From Nostoc sp. 106C (GTDB lineage Bacteria > Cyanobacteriota > Cyanobacteriia > Cyanobacteriales > Nostocaceae), in the NCBI RefSeq assembly GCF_002154725.1, contig NZ_MTAW01000235.1, forward strand, positions 90,749-154,748: 64,000 bases of DNA, in the 5' to 3' direction. The notes beneath the pieces were generated by a model that was not told the DNA's origin, searched no databases, and saw only the letters and a program-made list of their open reading frames with translations. The position numbers and the translations under genes were made by a program. Positions 1 to 9,469 of the stretch are shown one piece after another (position 1 is the first letter of the stretch; each line of letters opens with the position of its first letter).

Positions 1-34
1 ATCAACTCAGTGTAACCTCAGATACTCTATTCCG

Positions 35-898
35 TCAGCTGGAGATCCGGTGTACAGCAGGCAGTACAGTCCGCTGGTACAGGTGGAAGCGATCGCCATA
101 GCTGAGGATATGCAGACGTAAATTATGTACAGTTAAGGGTTCGTTGGCACCTACATGGGGTTCGTTGGTGTGAGTTACCTCCGTGGGATCAACAATTGTG
201 ACGCTACCTTTGCCCATGACTTGTAGCCAACCATCGCGCTCGAACACAGCACAAGTATCTTCATCAATACCGATACCTAGGCGATCGGGATGAGCGGCGA
301 TCGCACTAATTAATCGCCCCATGCGATTACGGTTGTGAAAGTGTTGGTCTACAATCACTTCGGGAATAAATCCTAAACCTGTGGCCATATCAACCAAAGA
401 ACGGTTTGGTGTCTCCCCACTACCGCCCCCAGCAATCATGTGATGCCCCATTACCGCTGCTCCCGCACTGGTGCCCGCTAAGGTCAGTTGTCCTGCCCTA
501 ACTCGCTGCCTAACAATTTCCATCACTGGCGTATCTGCCAATACGCCACACAGACGCAATTGATCTCCCCCTGTCAAGAAAACTCCGCTACAGGCTTCTA
601 GGGATGCTTTAATCTGAGGGGCTTCGCACTGTTCCCTTTCGCGAATATCTAAAATCTCAACCTTCTCAGCACCCATTTCTTCAAAAATCCGAATATACCG
701 ACCACCAATGATGGCAGGTTCGCGAGAGGCAGATGGAATAATTGTAATATAGGCTTTGCTAGCACCAGCACGACCAAAAAAAGTTCTGAGGATATCGCGT
801 CCATGAACTTTATCTTCTGCGCCTCCGATAACCAGAACGGCGGTTTTAGTAGCTTGGGGTGTCCTCATTTCCAGCGATTTAGCTTGTAATTGCGGCAT
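35..898 (-). CDS. cphB: Cyanophycinase, peptidase family S51
   Basis: This enzyme hydrolyses the nitrogen reserve cyanophycin (multi-L-arginyl-poly-L-aspartate) to Asp-Arg dipeptides in the cytoplasm. The product is 287 aa, a normal length. Family signatures are visible: VLVIGGAEDK near the N-terminus, FLTGGDQ, the nucleophile elbow GTSAGA with the catalytic Ser near residue 144, and GIGIDEDTCAV. The frame stays open upstream to 1114, but that extension is read from a repeat block and is Pro/Gly-rich. I chose the ATG at 898 because an AGGAGA ribosome site sits 8 nt before it. In Nostocales cphB is usually followed by cphA (cyanophycin synthetase) on the same strand. That gene would begin beyond the left edge, which is inference. 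Confidence 0.93.
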   Translation of the reverse strand: MPQLQAKSLEMRTPQATKTAVLVIGGAEDKVHGRDILRTFFGRAGASKAYITIIPSASREPAIIGGRYIRIFEEMGAEKVEILDIREREQCEAPQIKASLEACSGVFLTGGDQLRLCGVLADTPVMEIVRQRVRAGQLTLAGTSAGAAVMGHHMIAGGGSGETPNRSLVDMATGLGFIPEVIVDQHFHNRNRMGRLISAIAAHPDRLGIGIDEDTCAVFERDGWLQVMGKGSVTIVDPTEVTHTNEPHVGANEPLTVHNLRLHILSYGDRFHLYQRTVLPAVHRISS

Positions 899-929
899 TG
901 TGTTTCTCCTGTCAACAACTTCAGGAGCC

Positions 930-1085
930 ATCGCCTTGGACGGGTTCCCAAGGCAGTCCGGTGAGGTAGCCCCCGTCTTGGCGGTTCCCGGCGTTAGCGC
1001 TAGCGGTAGCGAGGAACGAGCGTCTGGGGGACTACCGAACCCGAAGGGTCTTGGTGGTTCCCCCTGCATAGGAACTGTCGTCGGC
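930..1085. repeat. GC-rich palindromic repeat block upstream of cphB
   Basis: This stretch is much richer in G+C than its flanks. It contains nested inverted segments around GTTAGCGCTAGCGGTAGCG and paired GGGTTCCC/GGTTCCC-type motifs. It resembles the small dispersed repeats found in many copies in Nostoc and Anabaena genomes. It lies in the 5' region of cphB and creates the spurious N-terminal extension of that frame. Copy number elsewhere cannot be judged from this window. Confidence 0.5.
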
Positions 1086-1622
1086 TTATGGCGAATGGCG
1101 TGTGAATATAACAAGGTTCAGTAGCCTGATTGTTTTTAGCACTTTGCTTCTTGGGGAGGACACTTTTTTAAAGTTTGGATTAGCCATTGCCGCTGCTCCA
1201 AATTCTTTGCTCGATCCACACGACGCCTCAGTCTTCATATGTCCATTGTCCTCAAAGCCAGTGCCTTGTTGTTCACCTGTCCACTTTTGCCAATTTGGCA
1301 AAATAGTGCTTGGAGGGCTAAGTGGGGACTAGACTGCGCCCTAGAATGGGGCAAGCAGGTTTTGACAAGCTGTGTTCTGAGGCTGGCTCGATGCATCCTG
1401 GAAGTTGTTAACTTAGTTCAGAATATTAATTTAAATGTAGTTGTGACAATATTTAAACATAAATCAAGTAATTAGAAAAACTTTTAATCTCACGCGAGAT
1501 CTAAATTTTCTGGTACTTTTAGTTACTATTGACAAACTTTATCTGTAGTTTTAGCAGACATTAGCTTCTTGTTTTTCCTAGACATACAAATTTAAGATTA
1601 GTGTTCTTGAATACGAATAACT
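1086..1622. other. Intergenic region between cphB and trmD, no gene seen
   Basis: Several short overlapping frames of 70-78 codons run through this stretch on both strands. None has a ribosome site, a recognisable motif or protein-like composition. The right half, 1420-1620, is AT-rich and is expected to hold the trmD promoter. A TTGACA hexamer occurs at about 1529, but I could not pair it with a convincing -10 box. Confidence 0.5.
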
Positions 1623-2351
1623 GTGCGCTTTGATATAGTTACGCTTTTTCCTGACTGTTTTACCTCTGTTTTGAGTTCTGGATTGCTGGCTAAAGCCTTA
1701 GCCAAACAGATTGCTCAAGTCAATCTGATTAATCCAAGGGACTTTACCACTGATAAGCACCGGAAAGTGGATGATGAACCCTACGGCGGCGGTGTGGGAA
1801 TGCTGATGAAGCCAGAACCCATCTTTGCTGCTGTGGAATCGCTGCCGATTCTACCTCAAAGAGAGGTAATTTTGATGAGTCCCCAAGGACAAACCATAAA
1901 TCAACCGCTTTTGCGCGATTTGGCTACAAATTACAACCAATTAATTGTTATTTGCGGACATTACGAAGGAGTGGATGAGCGAGTATTGCATTTAGTTACC
2001 CGTGAAGTCTCCTTGGGTGATTTTATTCTGACAGGTGGTGAAATACCCGCAATGGCTTTGATTAATGGTGTGGTACGACTGCTACCAGGAACTGTAGGGA
2101 AGGTAGAGTCACTGATAGCAGAGAGTTTTGAAGAAGGTTTGTTGGATTATCCTCAATACACTCGTCCGGCAAATTTTCGCGGGTGGAAAGTGCCAGATGT
2201 CTTGCTGTCTGGGAATCATGCAGCAATTGCCAGGTGGCGTTACGAACAACAGATTAAAAGAACAGGCGATCGCCGCCCCGATTTACTGGAAAAATGGAAG
2301 CGGGGGAAGGAGGGAGATGAGGGGGACAAGGAAGACAAGGAGAATAATTAG
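1623..2351 (+). CDS. trmD: tRNA (guanine-37-N1)-methyltransferase
   Basis: TrmD transfers a methyl group from S-adenosylmethionine to G37 of tRNAs and so prevents +1 frameshifting. The 242-aa product starts at GTG with MRFDIVTLFPD, the standard N-terminus. It carries the trefoil-knot AdoMet-binding motifs, including ICGHYEGVDERV and SLGDFILTGGEIPA. The last 18 residues (from about KRGKEGDEG) are Lys/Glu/Gly/Asp low complexity, encoded by a purine-rich heptad-like repeat. This tail is not part of the conserved enzyme. ispF follows 47 nt downstream on the same strand, and the spacer contains CAAATGACAAA-type repeats. Confidence 0.95.
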   Translation: MRFDIVTLFPDCFTSVLSSGLLAKALAKQIAQVNLINPRDFTTDKHRKVDDEPYGGGVGMLMKPEPIFAAVESLPILPQREVILMSPQGQTINQPLLRDLATNYNQLIVICGHYEGVDERVLHLVTREVSLGDFILTGGEIPAMALINGVVRLLPGTVGKVESLIAESFEEGLLDYPQYTRPANFRGWKVPDVLLSGNHAAIARWRYEQQIKRTGDRRPDLLEKWKRGKEGDEGDKEDKENN

Positions 2352-2398
2352 TATCAATGCCCAGTGCCCTATGTCCAATCACAAGTGACAAATAACAA

Positions 2399-2884
2399 AT
2401 GACAAACATACGTATTGGTAACGGCTACGATATTCACCGACTGGTGAGTGATCGCGCTTTAATTTTAGGAGGAGTGAATATTCCTCATGAACTGGGTTTG
2501 CTGGGGCATAGTGATGCTGATGTACTGACCCATGCGATTATGGATGCCATGCTAGGGGCACTATCTTTAGGAGATATTGGTCATTATTTTCCTCCCACCG
2601 ATCCCCAATGGGCGGGAGCAGATAGTTTGGTGCTATTAACTCAAGTACACCAGCTGATTCGCGATCGCGGTTGGCAAATCGGAAATATTGATTCTGTAGT
2701 AGTAGCAGAACGACCAAAATTGAAACCTCATATTGAAACGATGCGCGACAAGCTAGCGGCTGTTTTAGAACTACAACCGAATCAAATTGGCATCAAGGCT
2801 ACTACTAACGAAAAATTAGGACCCGTCGGACGAGAAGAAGGCATATGCGCTTATGCCGTTGTCTTATTGGTAGCTGCTGATTAA
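2399..2884 (+). CDS. ispF: 2-C-methyl-D-erythritol 2,4-cyclodiphosphate synthase
   Basis: IspF forms the cyclic diphosphate MEcPP in the MEP pathway, which supplies isoprenoids for carotenoids, the chlorophyll phytyl chain and quinones. The product is 161 aa, the usual length for this homotrimeric zinc enzyme. The metal-site motif GYDIHRL is at residues 9-15, [20 protein letters not shown] follows, and [11 protein letters not shown] lies near the C-terminus. The ATG is embedded in a run of near-repeats (ACAAATAACAAATGACAAAC), and no clear Shine-Dalgarno precedes it. It probably shares a transcript with trmD. Confidence 0.95.
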   Translation: MTNIRIGNGYDIHRLVSDRALILGGVNIPHELGLLGHSDADVLTHAIMDAMLGALSLGDIGHYFPPTDPQWAGADSLVLLTQVHQLIRDRGWQIGNIDSVVVAERPKLKPHIETMRDKLAAVLELQPNQIGIKATTNEKLGPVGREEGICAYAVVLLVAAD

Positions 2885-2909
2885 ATTTTTTGTGCGCGTA
2901 TTTTTAATT

Positions 2910-4694
2910 ATGAAATTTATTACTATCTTGGCTACGATTAAACGGTTTTGGTTACTAATAATTCTCAGCATAGCAACAGTACTAACAGTTGCTGCTTGTA
3001 ACCCATCTAATTTCAAAACAACAGCTGCTCAAGTCCCACAATTAGTAACTAGTATTCTCAGTGATCCTAAAACATTTAATTTTCCTCTAAGTTCTGAAGT
3101 TCCAAATATTTTTGGTCTAACTTATGAAGGTTTAATTACTGAAAATTATGAAAATGGCAAAGTTGAACCAGCTTTAGCAGAATCTTGGCAAATTTCTGAT
3201 GACAAATTAAAGATTGTTTTTACTCTACGTGAGAATCTGAAATGGTCTGATGGGCAACCACTAACAGTAGACGATGTGGTGTTTACCTACAATGATATTT
3301 ATCTCAACGAAGCAATCCCCACAGATGCCAGAGATGGTATGAGGATTGGTGAAAGTCGCAAGCTACCAACTGTCAGAAAAGTTGATAATCGGCGAGTTGA
3401 GTTTGCTGTTCCCGAACCCTTTGCTCCATTCCTACGTAGCGCTACAGGATACCCGATTTTACCAGCCCACGCATTGCGAGAATCAGTAACCACAAAAGAC
3501 CAGGAAGGTAAACCCAAGTTTCTTTCAAAGTGGAGCGTGGATACTCCACCAGATCAGCTAATCGTTAATGGCCCTTTTAAGCTAGAGCGATACGATACTA
3601 GTCAACGTATAGTTTTCCGGCGCAATCCCTACTACTGGCGCAAGGATGCACAAGGAAAAGCCCAACCTTATATCGAAAGAATCGTTTGGCAAATTGTCGA
3701 ATCAACAGATACATCTTTACTGCAATTTCGTTCCGGCGGTTTAGATACAGTAGGCGTATCGCCAGAGTACTTTTCTTTGCTGAAAGTGCAAGAAAAACAA
3801 GGTAATTTTAAGATATATAATGGTGGACCTGGCTCCGGTACAACCTTTTTAATCTTTAATTTAAATAAGGGTTCACGAGATGGCAAACCACTAATTGATC
3901 CCAAAAAATCACGCTGGTTTAATAATGTAGAATTCCGGCAAGCGGTAGCTTACGCAATCGATCGGCAAACGATGATTAACAACACGTTTCGCGGCTTAGG
4001 GCAACCTCAAGATTCACCTATTTCTGTACAAAGTCCCTATTATTTTTCGCCAAAAGAAGGACTAAAAGTCTATAATTTTAATCTAGATAAAGCTAGGCAA
4101 TTGCTAATTAAAGCTGGATTTAAATACAATGAAAAGAATCAGCTAATAGATTCTGAAGGCAATAATGTTCGCTTCACTTTGCTGACGAATGCTGGTAATA
4201 AAATTCGTGAAGCAGTAGGATCGCAAATTAAACGAGATTTGAGCAAGATTGGTATTCAAGTTGATTTTACTCCACTTGCATGGAATACATATACAGATAA
4301 ACTTGCTAATACCTTGGACTGGGAAGCATCTTTGTTAGGTTTAACAGGTGGTTTAGAACCGAATGATGGTGCTAATGTTTGGTCTCCTGAAGGGGGATTA
4401 CATATGTTTAATCAAAAACCCCAAGCAGGACAAAAACCAATACAGGGTTGGCAAGTTGCTCCTTGGGAAGCGCAAATTGGTGAACTTTACATCCAAGCAG
4501 CAAGAGAGTTAGACGAAGCCAAGCGTAAAGCAATTTATGCTGACACTCAAAAACTTGCTCAGGAATACTTACCATTTATTCACTTAGTTAACGCCTATTC
4601 GATGTCAGCGGTTCGTAATCGCTTTGAAGGTATTAAATTCTCAGGACTTGGTGGAGCATTCTGGAATATTCATGAAATCAAAATTACAGATTAG
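2910..4694 (+). CDS. ABC transporter substrate-binding lipoprotein, family 5 (peptide/nickel type)
   Basis: This is a periplasmic solute-binding protein of the DppA/OppA family (SBP_bac_5), about 594 aa. The N-terminus is a signal peptide with a lipobox LTVAAC, so the mature protein should be lipid-anchored at the Cys. Family features are visible: the early LSDPKTFN-type segment, TYEGLITENYENGKVEPALAES, TLRENLKWSDGQPLTVDDVVFTY, and an NGPFKLERYD motif. An in-frame GTG lies 18 nt upstream, but the ATG at 2910 gives the better signal peptide. No permease or ATPase gene is adjacent, so its transporter partners must be encoded elsewhere. The substrate is unknown and oligopeptides are the default guess. 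Confidence 0.88.
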   Translation: MKFITILATIKRFWLLIILSIATVLTVAACNPSNFKTTAAQVPQLVTSILSDPKTFNFPLSSEVPNIFGLTYEGLITENYENGKVEPALAESWQISDDKLKIVFTLRENLKWSDGQPLTVDDVVFTYNDIYLNEAIPTDARDGMRIGESRKLPTVRKVDNRRVEFAVPEPFAPFLRSATGYPILPAHALRESVTTKDQEGKPKFLSKWSVDTPPDQLIVNGPFKLERYDTSQRIVFRRNPYYWRKDAQGKAQPYIERIVWQIVESTDTSLLQFRSGGLDTVGVSPEYFSLLKVQEKQGNFKIYNGGPGSGTTFLIFNLNKGSRDGKPLIDPKKSRWFNNVEFRQAVAYAIDRQTMINNTFRGLGQPQDSPISVQSPYYFSPKEGLKVYNFNLDKARQLLIKAGFKYNEKNQLIDSEGNNVRFTLLTNAGNKIREAVGSQIKRDLSKIGIQVDFTPLAWNTYTDKLANTLDWEASLLGLTGGLEPNDGANVWSPEGGLHMFNQKPQAGQKPIQGWQVAPWEAQIGELYIQAARELDEAKRKAIYADTQKLAQEYLPFIHLVNAYSMSAVRNRFEGIKFSGLGGAFWNIHEIKITD

Positions 4695-4823
4695 TCATTG
4701 GTTATTAGTCATTGGTGTAGTAGCAACTAACTACTGATAAAGTGCAAAGTCTGAGCGAAGGAAACCTCCACTTAGTACTTTGTAACAGAGGACAAAGAAC
4801 AAAGGACAAAGGACTAATTACAA

Positions 4824-5603
4824 ATGACTAATGAAAAAGCTTTGCGATCGCTCTTAGAAGCGGTTGCTCATGGTAACGTTACTCCCGATAAGGCATTAGA
4901 CTCACTCAAAGACTTAGCCTATGAAAGAGTAGGTGATTTTGCCAAAATTGACCACCATCGGGCGGTGAGAACTGGTTTCCCCGAGGTAATTTGGGGTTTA
5001 GGTAAAACTCCCGATCAGATTGTCCAAATTATAGAAGTAATGCGTCACCGCAATCCAGTAGTGATGGCAACTCGGATTGAACCAGCGGTATATGCTGTAT
5101 TGCAATCAAGAGTTAGAGGTTTGCAATACTACGAATTGGCACGAATTTGTGCAATTACTCCTGCTGAAATCGAACCTCAGTTTGACGGTGTGATCAGTAT
5201 TCTGTCTGCGGGAACGGCTGATTTACCTGTTGCTGAAGAAGCAGCAGTAACAGCAGAACTTTCTGGTTTTCGGGTTCAGCGCCTTTGGGATGTTGGAGTT
5301 GCGGGTATCCACCGCTTGTTAAGTAATCGCCACGTGATCGAGTCAGCCTCAGTCTTGATTGTCGTAGCGGGGATGGAAGGCGCATTACCCAGCGTTGTTG
5401 CAGGTTTAGCGGATTGTCCTGTGGTAGCTGTACCCACAAGCATCGGTTATGGTGCAAGTTTTGGAGGGTTAGCACCATTATTGACAATGCTGAACTCTTG
5501 TGCGCCTGGAGTGGGTGTAGTCAATATTGATAATGGCTTTGGTGCAGCAGTTTTAGCTGGGCAAATTTTGCGAACAGCTGAGAAATTAAAGAAAATGTAT
5601 TAA
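4824..5603 (+). CDS. larB: Nickel-pincer cofactor biosynthesis protein LarB
   Basis: LarB carboxylates and hydrolyses nicotinic acid adenine dinucleotide in the first step of synthesis of the nickel-pincer nucleotide cofactor of lactate racemase-type enzymes. The 259-aa product has the LarB-specific N-terminal part (LAYERVGDFAKIDHHR, RTGFPEVIWGLGKTPDQI). A C-terminal AIR-carboxylase-like (PurE-type) domain follows (ISAGTADLPVAEEAA, VVAGMEGALPSVVAGL, PVVAVPTSIGYG). larC and larE are not adjacent. The ATG is preceded by tandem GGACAAA/GAACAAA-type repeats with no clear ribosome site. Confidence 0.92.
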   Translation: MTNEKALRSLLEAVAHGNVTPDKALDSLKDLAYERVGDFAKIDHHRAVRTGFPEVIWGLGKTPDQIVQIIEVMRHRNPVVMATRIEPAVYAVLQSRVRGLQYYELARICAITPAEIEPQFDGVISILSAGTADLPVAEEAAVTAELSGFRVQRLWDVGVAGIHRLLSNRHVIESASVLIVVAGMEGALPSVVAGLADCPVVAVPTSIGYGASFGGLAPLLTMLNSCAPGVGVVNIDNGFGAAVLAGQILRTAEKLKKMY

Positions 5604-5677
5604 ACATCAGTAGAGCGATCGCTGGACATCACCCAGAAGTAAAGGTTATGACATAAAAATCTTTTACGTGACTAAGT

Positions 5678-5881
5678 ATGAACTACTTCAGCGATTTACT
5701 ATCTGAGTTATTTTGGCATTTGCCTCTAAATTCAGTGTTAGCTCAATACGTTCACGATGCCAACGTTATGGGGCAGATTCAGCAGGGCTGGCAGCACTTT
5801 GTCAAGACAGGTCAAATTTGGGCAATGTTGATTGGTTTAATCATTGGCTATATCATTCGGAATCTAAGTAGCTACGGTTAA
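5678..5881 (+). CDS. Small conserved-looking membrane protein, 67 aa
   Basis: The product has an amphipathic N-terminal half (MNYFSDLLSELFWHLPLNSV) and one strong transmembrane helix near the C-terminus (about residues 45-62, WAMLIGLIIGYIIRNL). It lies between larB and argH on the same strand, 74 nt after larB. I do not recognise a named family. The ATG start and protein-like composition make a real small gene likely. Confidence 0.6.
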   Translation: MNYFSDLLSELFWHLPLNSVLAQYVHDANVMGQIQQGWQHFVKTGQIWAMLIGLIIGYIIRNLSSYG

Positions 5882-5886
5882 GGTAA

Positions 5887-5925
5887 TTTTAGATTTTGGA
5901 TTTTAGATAAATCCAAAATCTAAAA
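5887..5925. repeat. 17-bp perfect inverted repeat before argH
   Basis: The left arm 5887-5903 (TTTTAGATTTTGGATTT) is the exact complement of the right arm 5909-5925, around a 5-nt loop. The arm consists of ATTTTGGA/GATTTT-type heptads that recur elsewhere in this window. It lies 24 nt before the argH ATG, so it could form a hairpin in the 5' leader. There is no T-run of terminator type beyond the stem. Confidence 0.6.
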
Positions 5926-5949
5926 TTGATTGCCCCACTTTTAAAATTT

Positions 5950-7344
5950 ATGACCGAACAAAAAACTTGGAGCCAGCGGTTTGAATCAGCGTTGCATCCA
6001 GCGATCGCTCGTTTTAATGCCAGTATAGATTTCGACATTGAACTAATCGAATATGACCTTACTGGTTCCCAAGCCCACGCGAAAATGCTGGCTCATACTG
6101 GCATCATTTCCGCACAAGAAGGAGAACAACTAGTTGCCGGATTAGAACAAATTCGCCAGGAATATCGCCAAGGAAAATTTCAGCCTGGTATTGATGCGGA
6201 AGATGTTCACTTTGCTGTAGAACGGCGATTGACAGAAATTGTGGGTGATGTTGGTAAAAAGCTCCATACTGCGCGATCGCGTAACGACCAAGTAGGCACC
6301 GATACTAGACTTTATCTGCGCGACCAAATCCAACAAATTCAGAGCCAACTGCGAGAATTTCAAACTGTTTTACTAGATATAGCTGAAAAAAACATTGAAA
6401 CTCTGATTCCCGGATATACTCATCTGCAACGGGCCCAACCCCTGAGTTTGGCTCACCACCTCCTAGCATATTTTCAGATGGCGCAACGGGATTGGGAACG
6501 TCTAAGAGATGTTTATCAGCGAGTTAATATTTCTCCCTTAGGGTGTGGGGCTTTGGCAGGAACAACTTTTCCCATTGATCGCCACTACACAGCCCAACTC
6601 TTAGAGTTTGAGAATATTTATGCTAACAGCCTCGATGGAGTGAGCGATCGCGATTTTGCGATCGAATTTCTCTGTGCTGCCAGTATCATTATGGTTCACC
6701 TCAGCCGCCTCTCAGAAGAGGTGATTCTTTGGTCATCAGAGGAATTTCGCTTTGTTACCCTCAAAGATACCTGTGCTACTGGCTCTAGCATCATGCCCCA
6801 AAAGAAAAACCCCGATGTTCCAGAACTAGTACGGGGAAAAACGGGGCGTGTATTTGGTCATCTGCAAGCGATGTTGGTAATTATGAAGGGGCTACCCTTG
6901 GCATATAACAAAGATTTGCAAGAAGACAAGGAAGGCCTATTTGACAGCGTTAATACAGTTAAAGCCTGCTTAGAAGCAGTGACAATTTTGCTACGAGAAG
7001 GATTGGAATTTCGCCCGCAGCGCTTGGCACAAGCAGTCACAGAAGACTTTTCCAATGCTACAGACGTAGCAGATTATTTAGCAGCAAAAGGTGTTCCCTT
7101 CCGAGAAGCTTACAATCTCGTGGGTAAAGTTGTAAAAACTAGTATTACCGCTGGTAAACTCCTCAAAGATTTAACATTAGAAGAGTGGCAACAAATTCAT
7201 CCAGCATTTGCAGTTGATATTTATCAGGCAATATCCCCTCGCCAAGTAGTTGCTGCTCGTAATAGTTATGGTGGTACTGGCTTTGAACAAGTACGCCATG
7301 CAATTCTTGCAGCCCGTACTCAAATTGCTGAACCGAAAGACTAA
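5950..7344 (+). CDS. argH: Argininosuccinate lyase
   Basis: ArgH splits argininosuccinate into arginine and fumarate, the last step of arginine synthesis and a feed for cyanophycin. The product is 464 aa from the ATG at 5950. The frame extends to a TTG at 5926, but [12 protein letters not shown] is the usual N-terminus. The fumarase/aspartase-superfamily signature [12 protein letters not shown] is present at about residues 278-289, including the catalytic Ser. [10 protein letters not shown] and [10 protein letters not shown] are also clear. Confidence 0.95.
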   Translation: MTEQKTWSQRFESALHPAIARFNASIDFDIELIEYDLTGSQAHAKMLAHTGIISAQEGEQLVAGLEQIRQEYRQGKFQPGIDAEDVHFAVERRLTEIVGDVGKKLHTARSRNDQVGTDTRLYLRDQIQQIQSQLREFQTVLLDIAEKNIETLIPGYTHLQRAQPLSLAHHLLAYFQMAQRDWERLRDVYQRVNISPLGCGALAGTTFPIDRHYTAQLLEFENIYANSLDGVSDRDFAIEFLCAASIIMVHLSRLSEEVILWSSEEFRFVTLKDTCATGSSIMPQKKNPDVPELVRGKTGRVFGHLQAMLVIMKGLPLAYNKDLQEDKEGLFDSVNTVKACLEAVTILLREGLEFRPQRLAQAVTEDFSNATDVADYLAAKGVPFREAYNLVGKVVKTSITAGKLLKDLTLEEWQQIHPAFAVDIYQAISPRQVVAARNSYGGTGFEQVRHAILAARTQIAEPKD

Positions 7345-7411
7345 GTGCTAGGAACTGAAACAGAGGCAAGAGAGACAAGGAAGAAATAAATTGCCCTACT
7401 AAATAAATAAA

Positions 7412-7432
7412 GGCGTACAAATTGTGTACGCC
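7412..7432 (-). terminator. Hairpin between argH and the 54-aa gene
   Basis: An 8-bp perfect stem (GGCGTACA at 7412-7419 with TGTACGCC at 7425-7432) has a 5-nt loop. Read on the minus strand it is followed by a T-rich tail (TTTATTTATTTAG). It therefore fits a terminator for the small minus-strand gene that ends at 7477. Confidence 0.6.
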
Positions 7433-7476
7433 CTGAAGAATTAAAAACTCAAAGAGTCAGGATTTTATTAGGCAGC

Positions 7477-7641
7477 TTACTCAGCATCAATTGCTGCTGC
7501 GCCTTCATCTTCTTCACTCTTAGGAGGTCTTTGTTGGAACCTTCTCTGCATTCTTCCTGTAGTAGTTCGTTTACGAAACTTTCTGGCATATGCCTGGTTC
7601 CGTAGCGCCTTTTCTTTTTTCGGGTTACGGCGCTTAGCCAT
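7477..7641 (-). CDS. Small basic protein with acidic tail, 54 aa
   Basis: The product begins MAKRRNPKKEKALRNQAYAR, is strongly Lys/Arg-rich for its first 40 residues, and ends in an acidic/Ala tail (EEDEGAAAIDAE). A good AGGTGA ribosome site precedes the ATG. Its size and charge pattern suggest an RNA- or ribosome-associated protein. Small basic proteins of this type are conserved in cyanobacteria, but I know no assigned function. It stands alone and convergent to argH. Confidence 0.75.
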   Translation of the reverse strand: MAKRRNPKKEKALRNQAYARKFRKRTTTGRMQRRFQQRPPKSEEDEGAAAIDAE

Positions 7642-8738
7642 GTTCACCTCATTAAATAAACAACAAAAAAGAGCTACTAGGCAATATCAGCTACCGTTGT
7701 TATTGATATATTGTTAGCCTAGTCTAGCTATCACACAGTTTGAACAACGTACAATTATAACGTATTTATATTTAAAATGTCAATGTGTATATTGAATCAT
7801 TTTACTGCTAATTAGCATTCTTAAGCAAATCATCTGTGACAGATATTGCATAACGGGTAAGGATTTTCTTCAATTTGTTTTGTATTAACTATATAAGCAG
7901 ACATCTTGAATAGAGAAAGTAGGGATTGGAGATTAGGGAATATAGAATTAGAAAAACAGAGATTTTGATCGCTTGCTTGTGGAAAATCGAGTCAGGTTTT
8001 TATCTGAAAAATCAGGCAGAAAGAAGGAAAAAATTTCAGTCTTTGTTGGGCTTTATACTTTATAAGCATCTTTGACCAAAAAACAATTTTCTCAATAACT
8101 AAGTCATGAGTCAACACAATCATTCATCGTTGTCAATGGGTTTTTATCTGTTATTTTAAATAATCAATAATGTTTTTTGGACTCTAATCTGACTTAGGTA
8201 GTAAAATATCTGTAATTTCGGATATATTTCTCAAACTATAACTTTGGTTAAGCTTGGAAAACCTTATGATATATGAGATATTGCAAAATCTAATTTTGCA
8301 TTTTTGCTAAATATTTAATGTTAATTGCTCAATAATCAATAGGTTTTATGCAAAATTTTGTTTTAAGAGATTAAACCGTATATTTTCTAAATCGCTTTTG
8401 AAATTGCTCTCGTTCTTTAGTACAAGTAGTATTTTGCAATAGTTAGTATTGTATTAGATTTTTTTAAAAGCCTGCTGCTCAAGATCTCAACTCTCAAATT
8501 GCTATAATGTACATACATACTAAGTAAAATTTAAAAAACTCATTTATCAGTTTTATTTGTATAAAGATATACGCTAATAAATTAGCGTTGATGTTAAGAT
8601 TGAGATATTCTAATGAAGTGTTAGAATAAAAATCCAAACTACCAACATAGTTGTATAATTAATAACTCAATACATTAGTATTTAGACATCTATGTTAAGT
8701 GGTAAGGAATTATAGAATACAACACAAACATTTGCAGA
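7642..8738. other. AT-rich 1.1-kb region without a recognisable gene
   Basis: Neither strand has a convincing coding frame, and A+T is clearly higher than in the flanks. I see no tRNA, no long tandem array and no strong terminator hairpin. Short direct repeats and A/T runs are common. The left end should hold the promoter of the 54-aa gene and the right end that of the Nudix gene. An AAGGA motif lies at about 8704. Confidence 0.5.
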
Positions 8739-9233
8739 TTGAACGTTCTTGCTTTTTTCACGATCGCTGTAAAGTCCACACGTAGCTTATGGCGCTTTGG
8801 ACAAACGGTATTGGGTATAATATTTCGTCATCCCATTACTGGCACCAGCATCATCCCGATTTTACCTGATGGCCGGATTGTGCTGATTCGGCGCAGCGAC
8901 AATGGTCGCTGGTCATTGCCTGGAGGTATGGTGGACTGGGGGGAAGATATTCCTACTACAGTCCGCCGAGAGTTACAGGAAGAAACTGGATTGCAGTTGG
9001 TGCAAATCCGGCGTTTAGTCGGGGTTTATTCTTCCCCAAACCGCGATCCCAGAATTCATTCAATTTGTATTGCTGTGGAAGCAGAAGTACAAGGAACAAT
9101 GGAGATTTACGATCCATTGGAAGTCATAGATATTCAAGCTTTCTCTCCAAACTCCCTACCTCTAGAACCCATGTCTCACGATCACTCTCAGCAGTTGCAA
9201 GACTATTTAAATGGCTTGACAAAAGTGGCATAA
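8739..9233 (+). CDS. Nudix hydrolase
   Basis: This is a pyrophosphohydrolase acting on a nucleoside-diphosphate-linked substrate that the sequence does not identify. The Nudix box is complete (GGMVDWGEDIPTTVRREL followed by QEETGL), so the metal-binding Glu residues are all present. The product is about 164 aa, typical of single-domain Nudix proteins. The N-terminal 30 residues are hydrophobic/basic and precede the fold. The start is uncertain: the reading begins at a TTG without a good ribosome site, and the frame is open upstream only to about 8706. Confidence 0.82.
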   Translation: MNVLAFFTIAVKSTRSLWRFGQTVLGIIFRHPITGTSIIPILPDGRIVLIRRSDNGRWSLPGGMVDWGEDIPTTVRRELQEETGLQLVQIRRLVGVYSSPNRDPRIHSICIAVEAEVQGTMEIYDPLEVIDIQAFSPNSLPLEPMSHDHSQQLQDYLNGLTKVA

Positions 9234-9469
9234 CAATATTTTGTTTGTCATTAGTCATTAGTCCTGTGTCCAAATTCGGTTTTCCATAAATAATGACTAT
9301 TAACTATTGACTAACTATGCTAAAACTTAAAGCGGTTTGCAGTTGAGTGTAATACAAATTTTGGTCTTAGGGTAACGGGCAATAGACAACGGTTGTTTGC
9401 TCTTTATTTCCTCATGCCAGAATTTATGTACATCACCAAGTGAGAATTGCTATAACTCTTATAATTCAG

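Noticed and set aside
899..1114. N-terminal extension of the cyanophycinase frame
   Set aside because: It is read through a GC-rich repeat, lacks a ribosome site, and the conserved protein with an AGGAGA site begins at 898.
1102..1475. Overlapping 70-78-codon frames between cphB and trmD
   Set aside because: They overlap each other in different frames, have no ribosome sites and show no family motifs.
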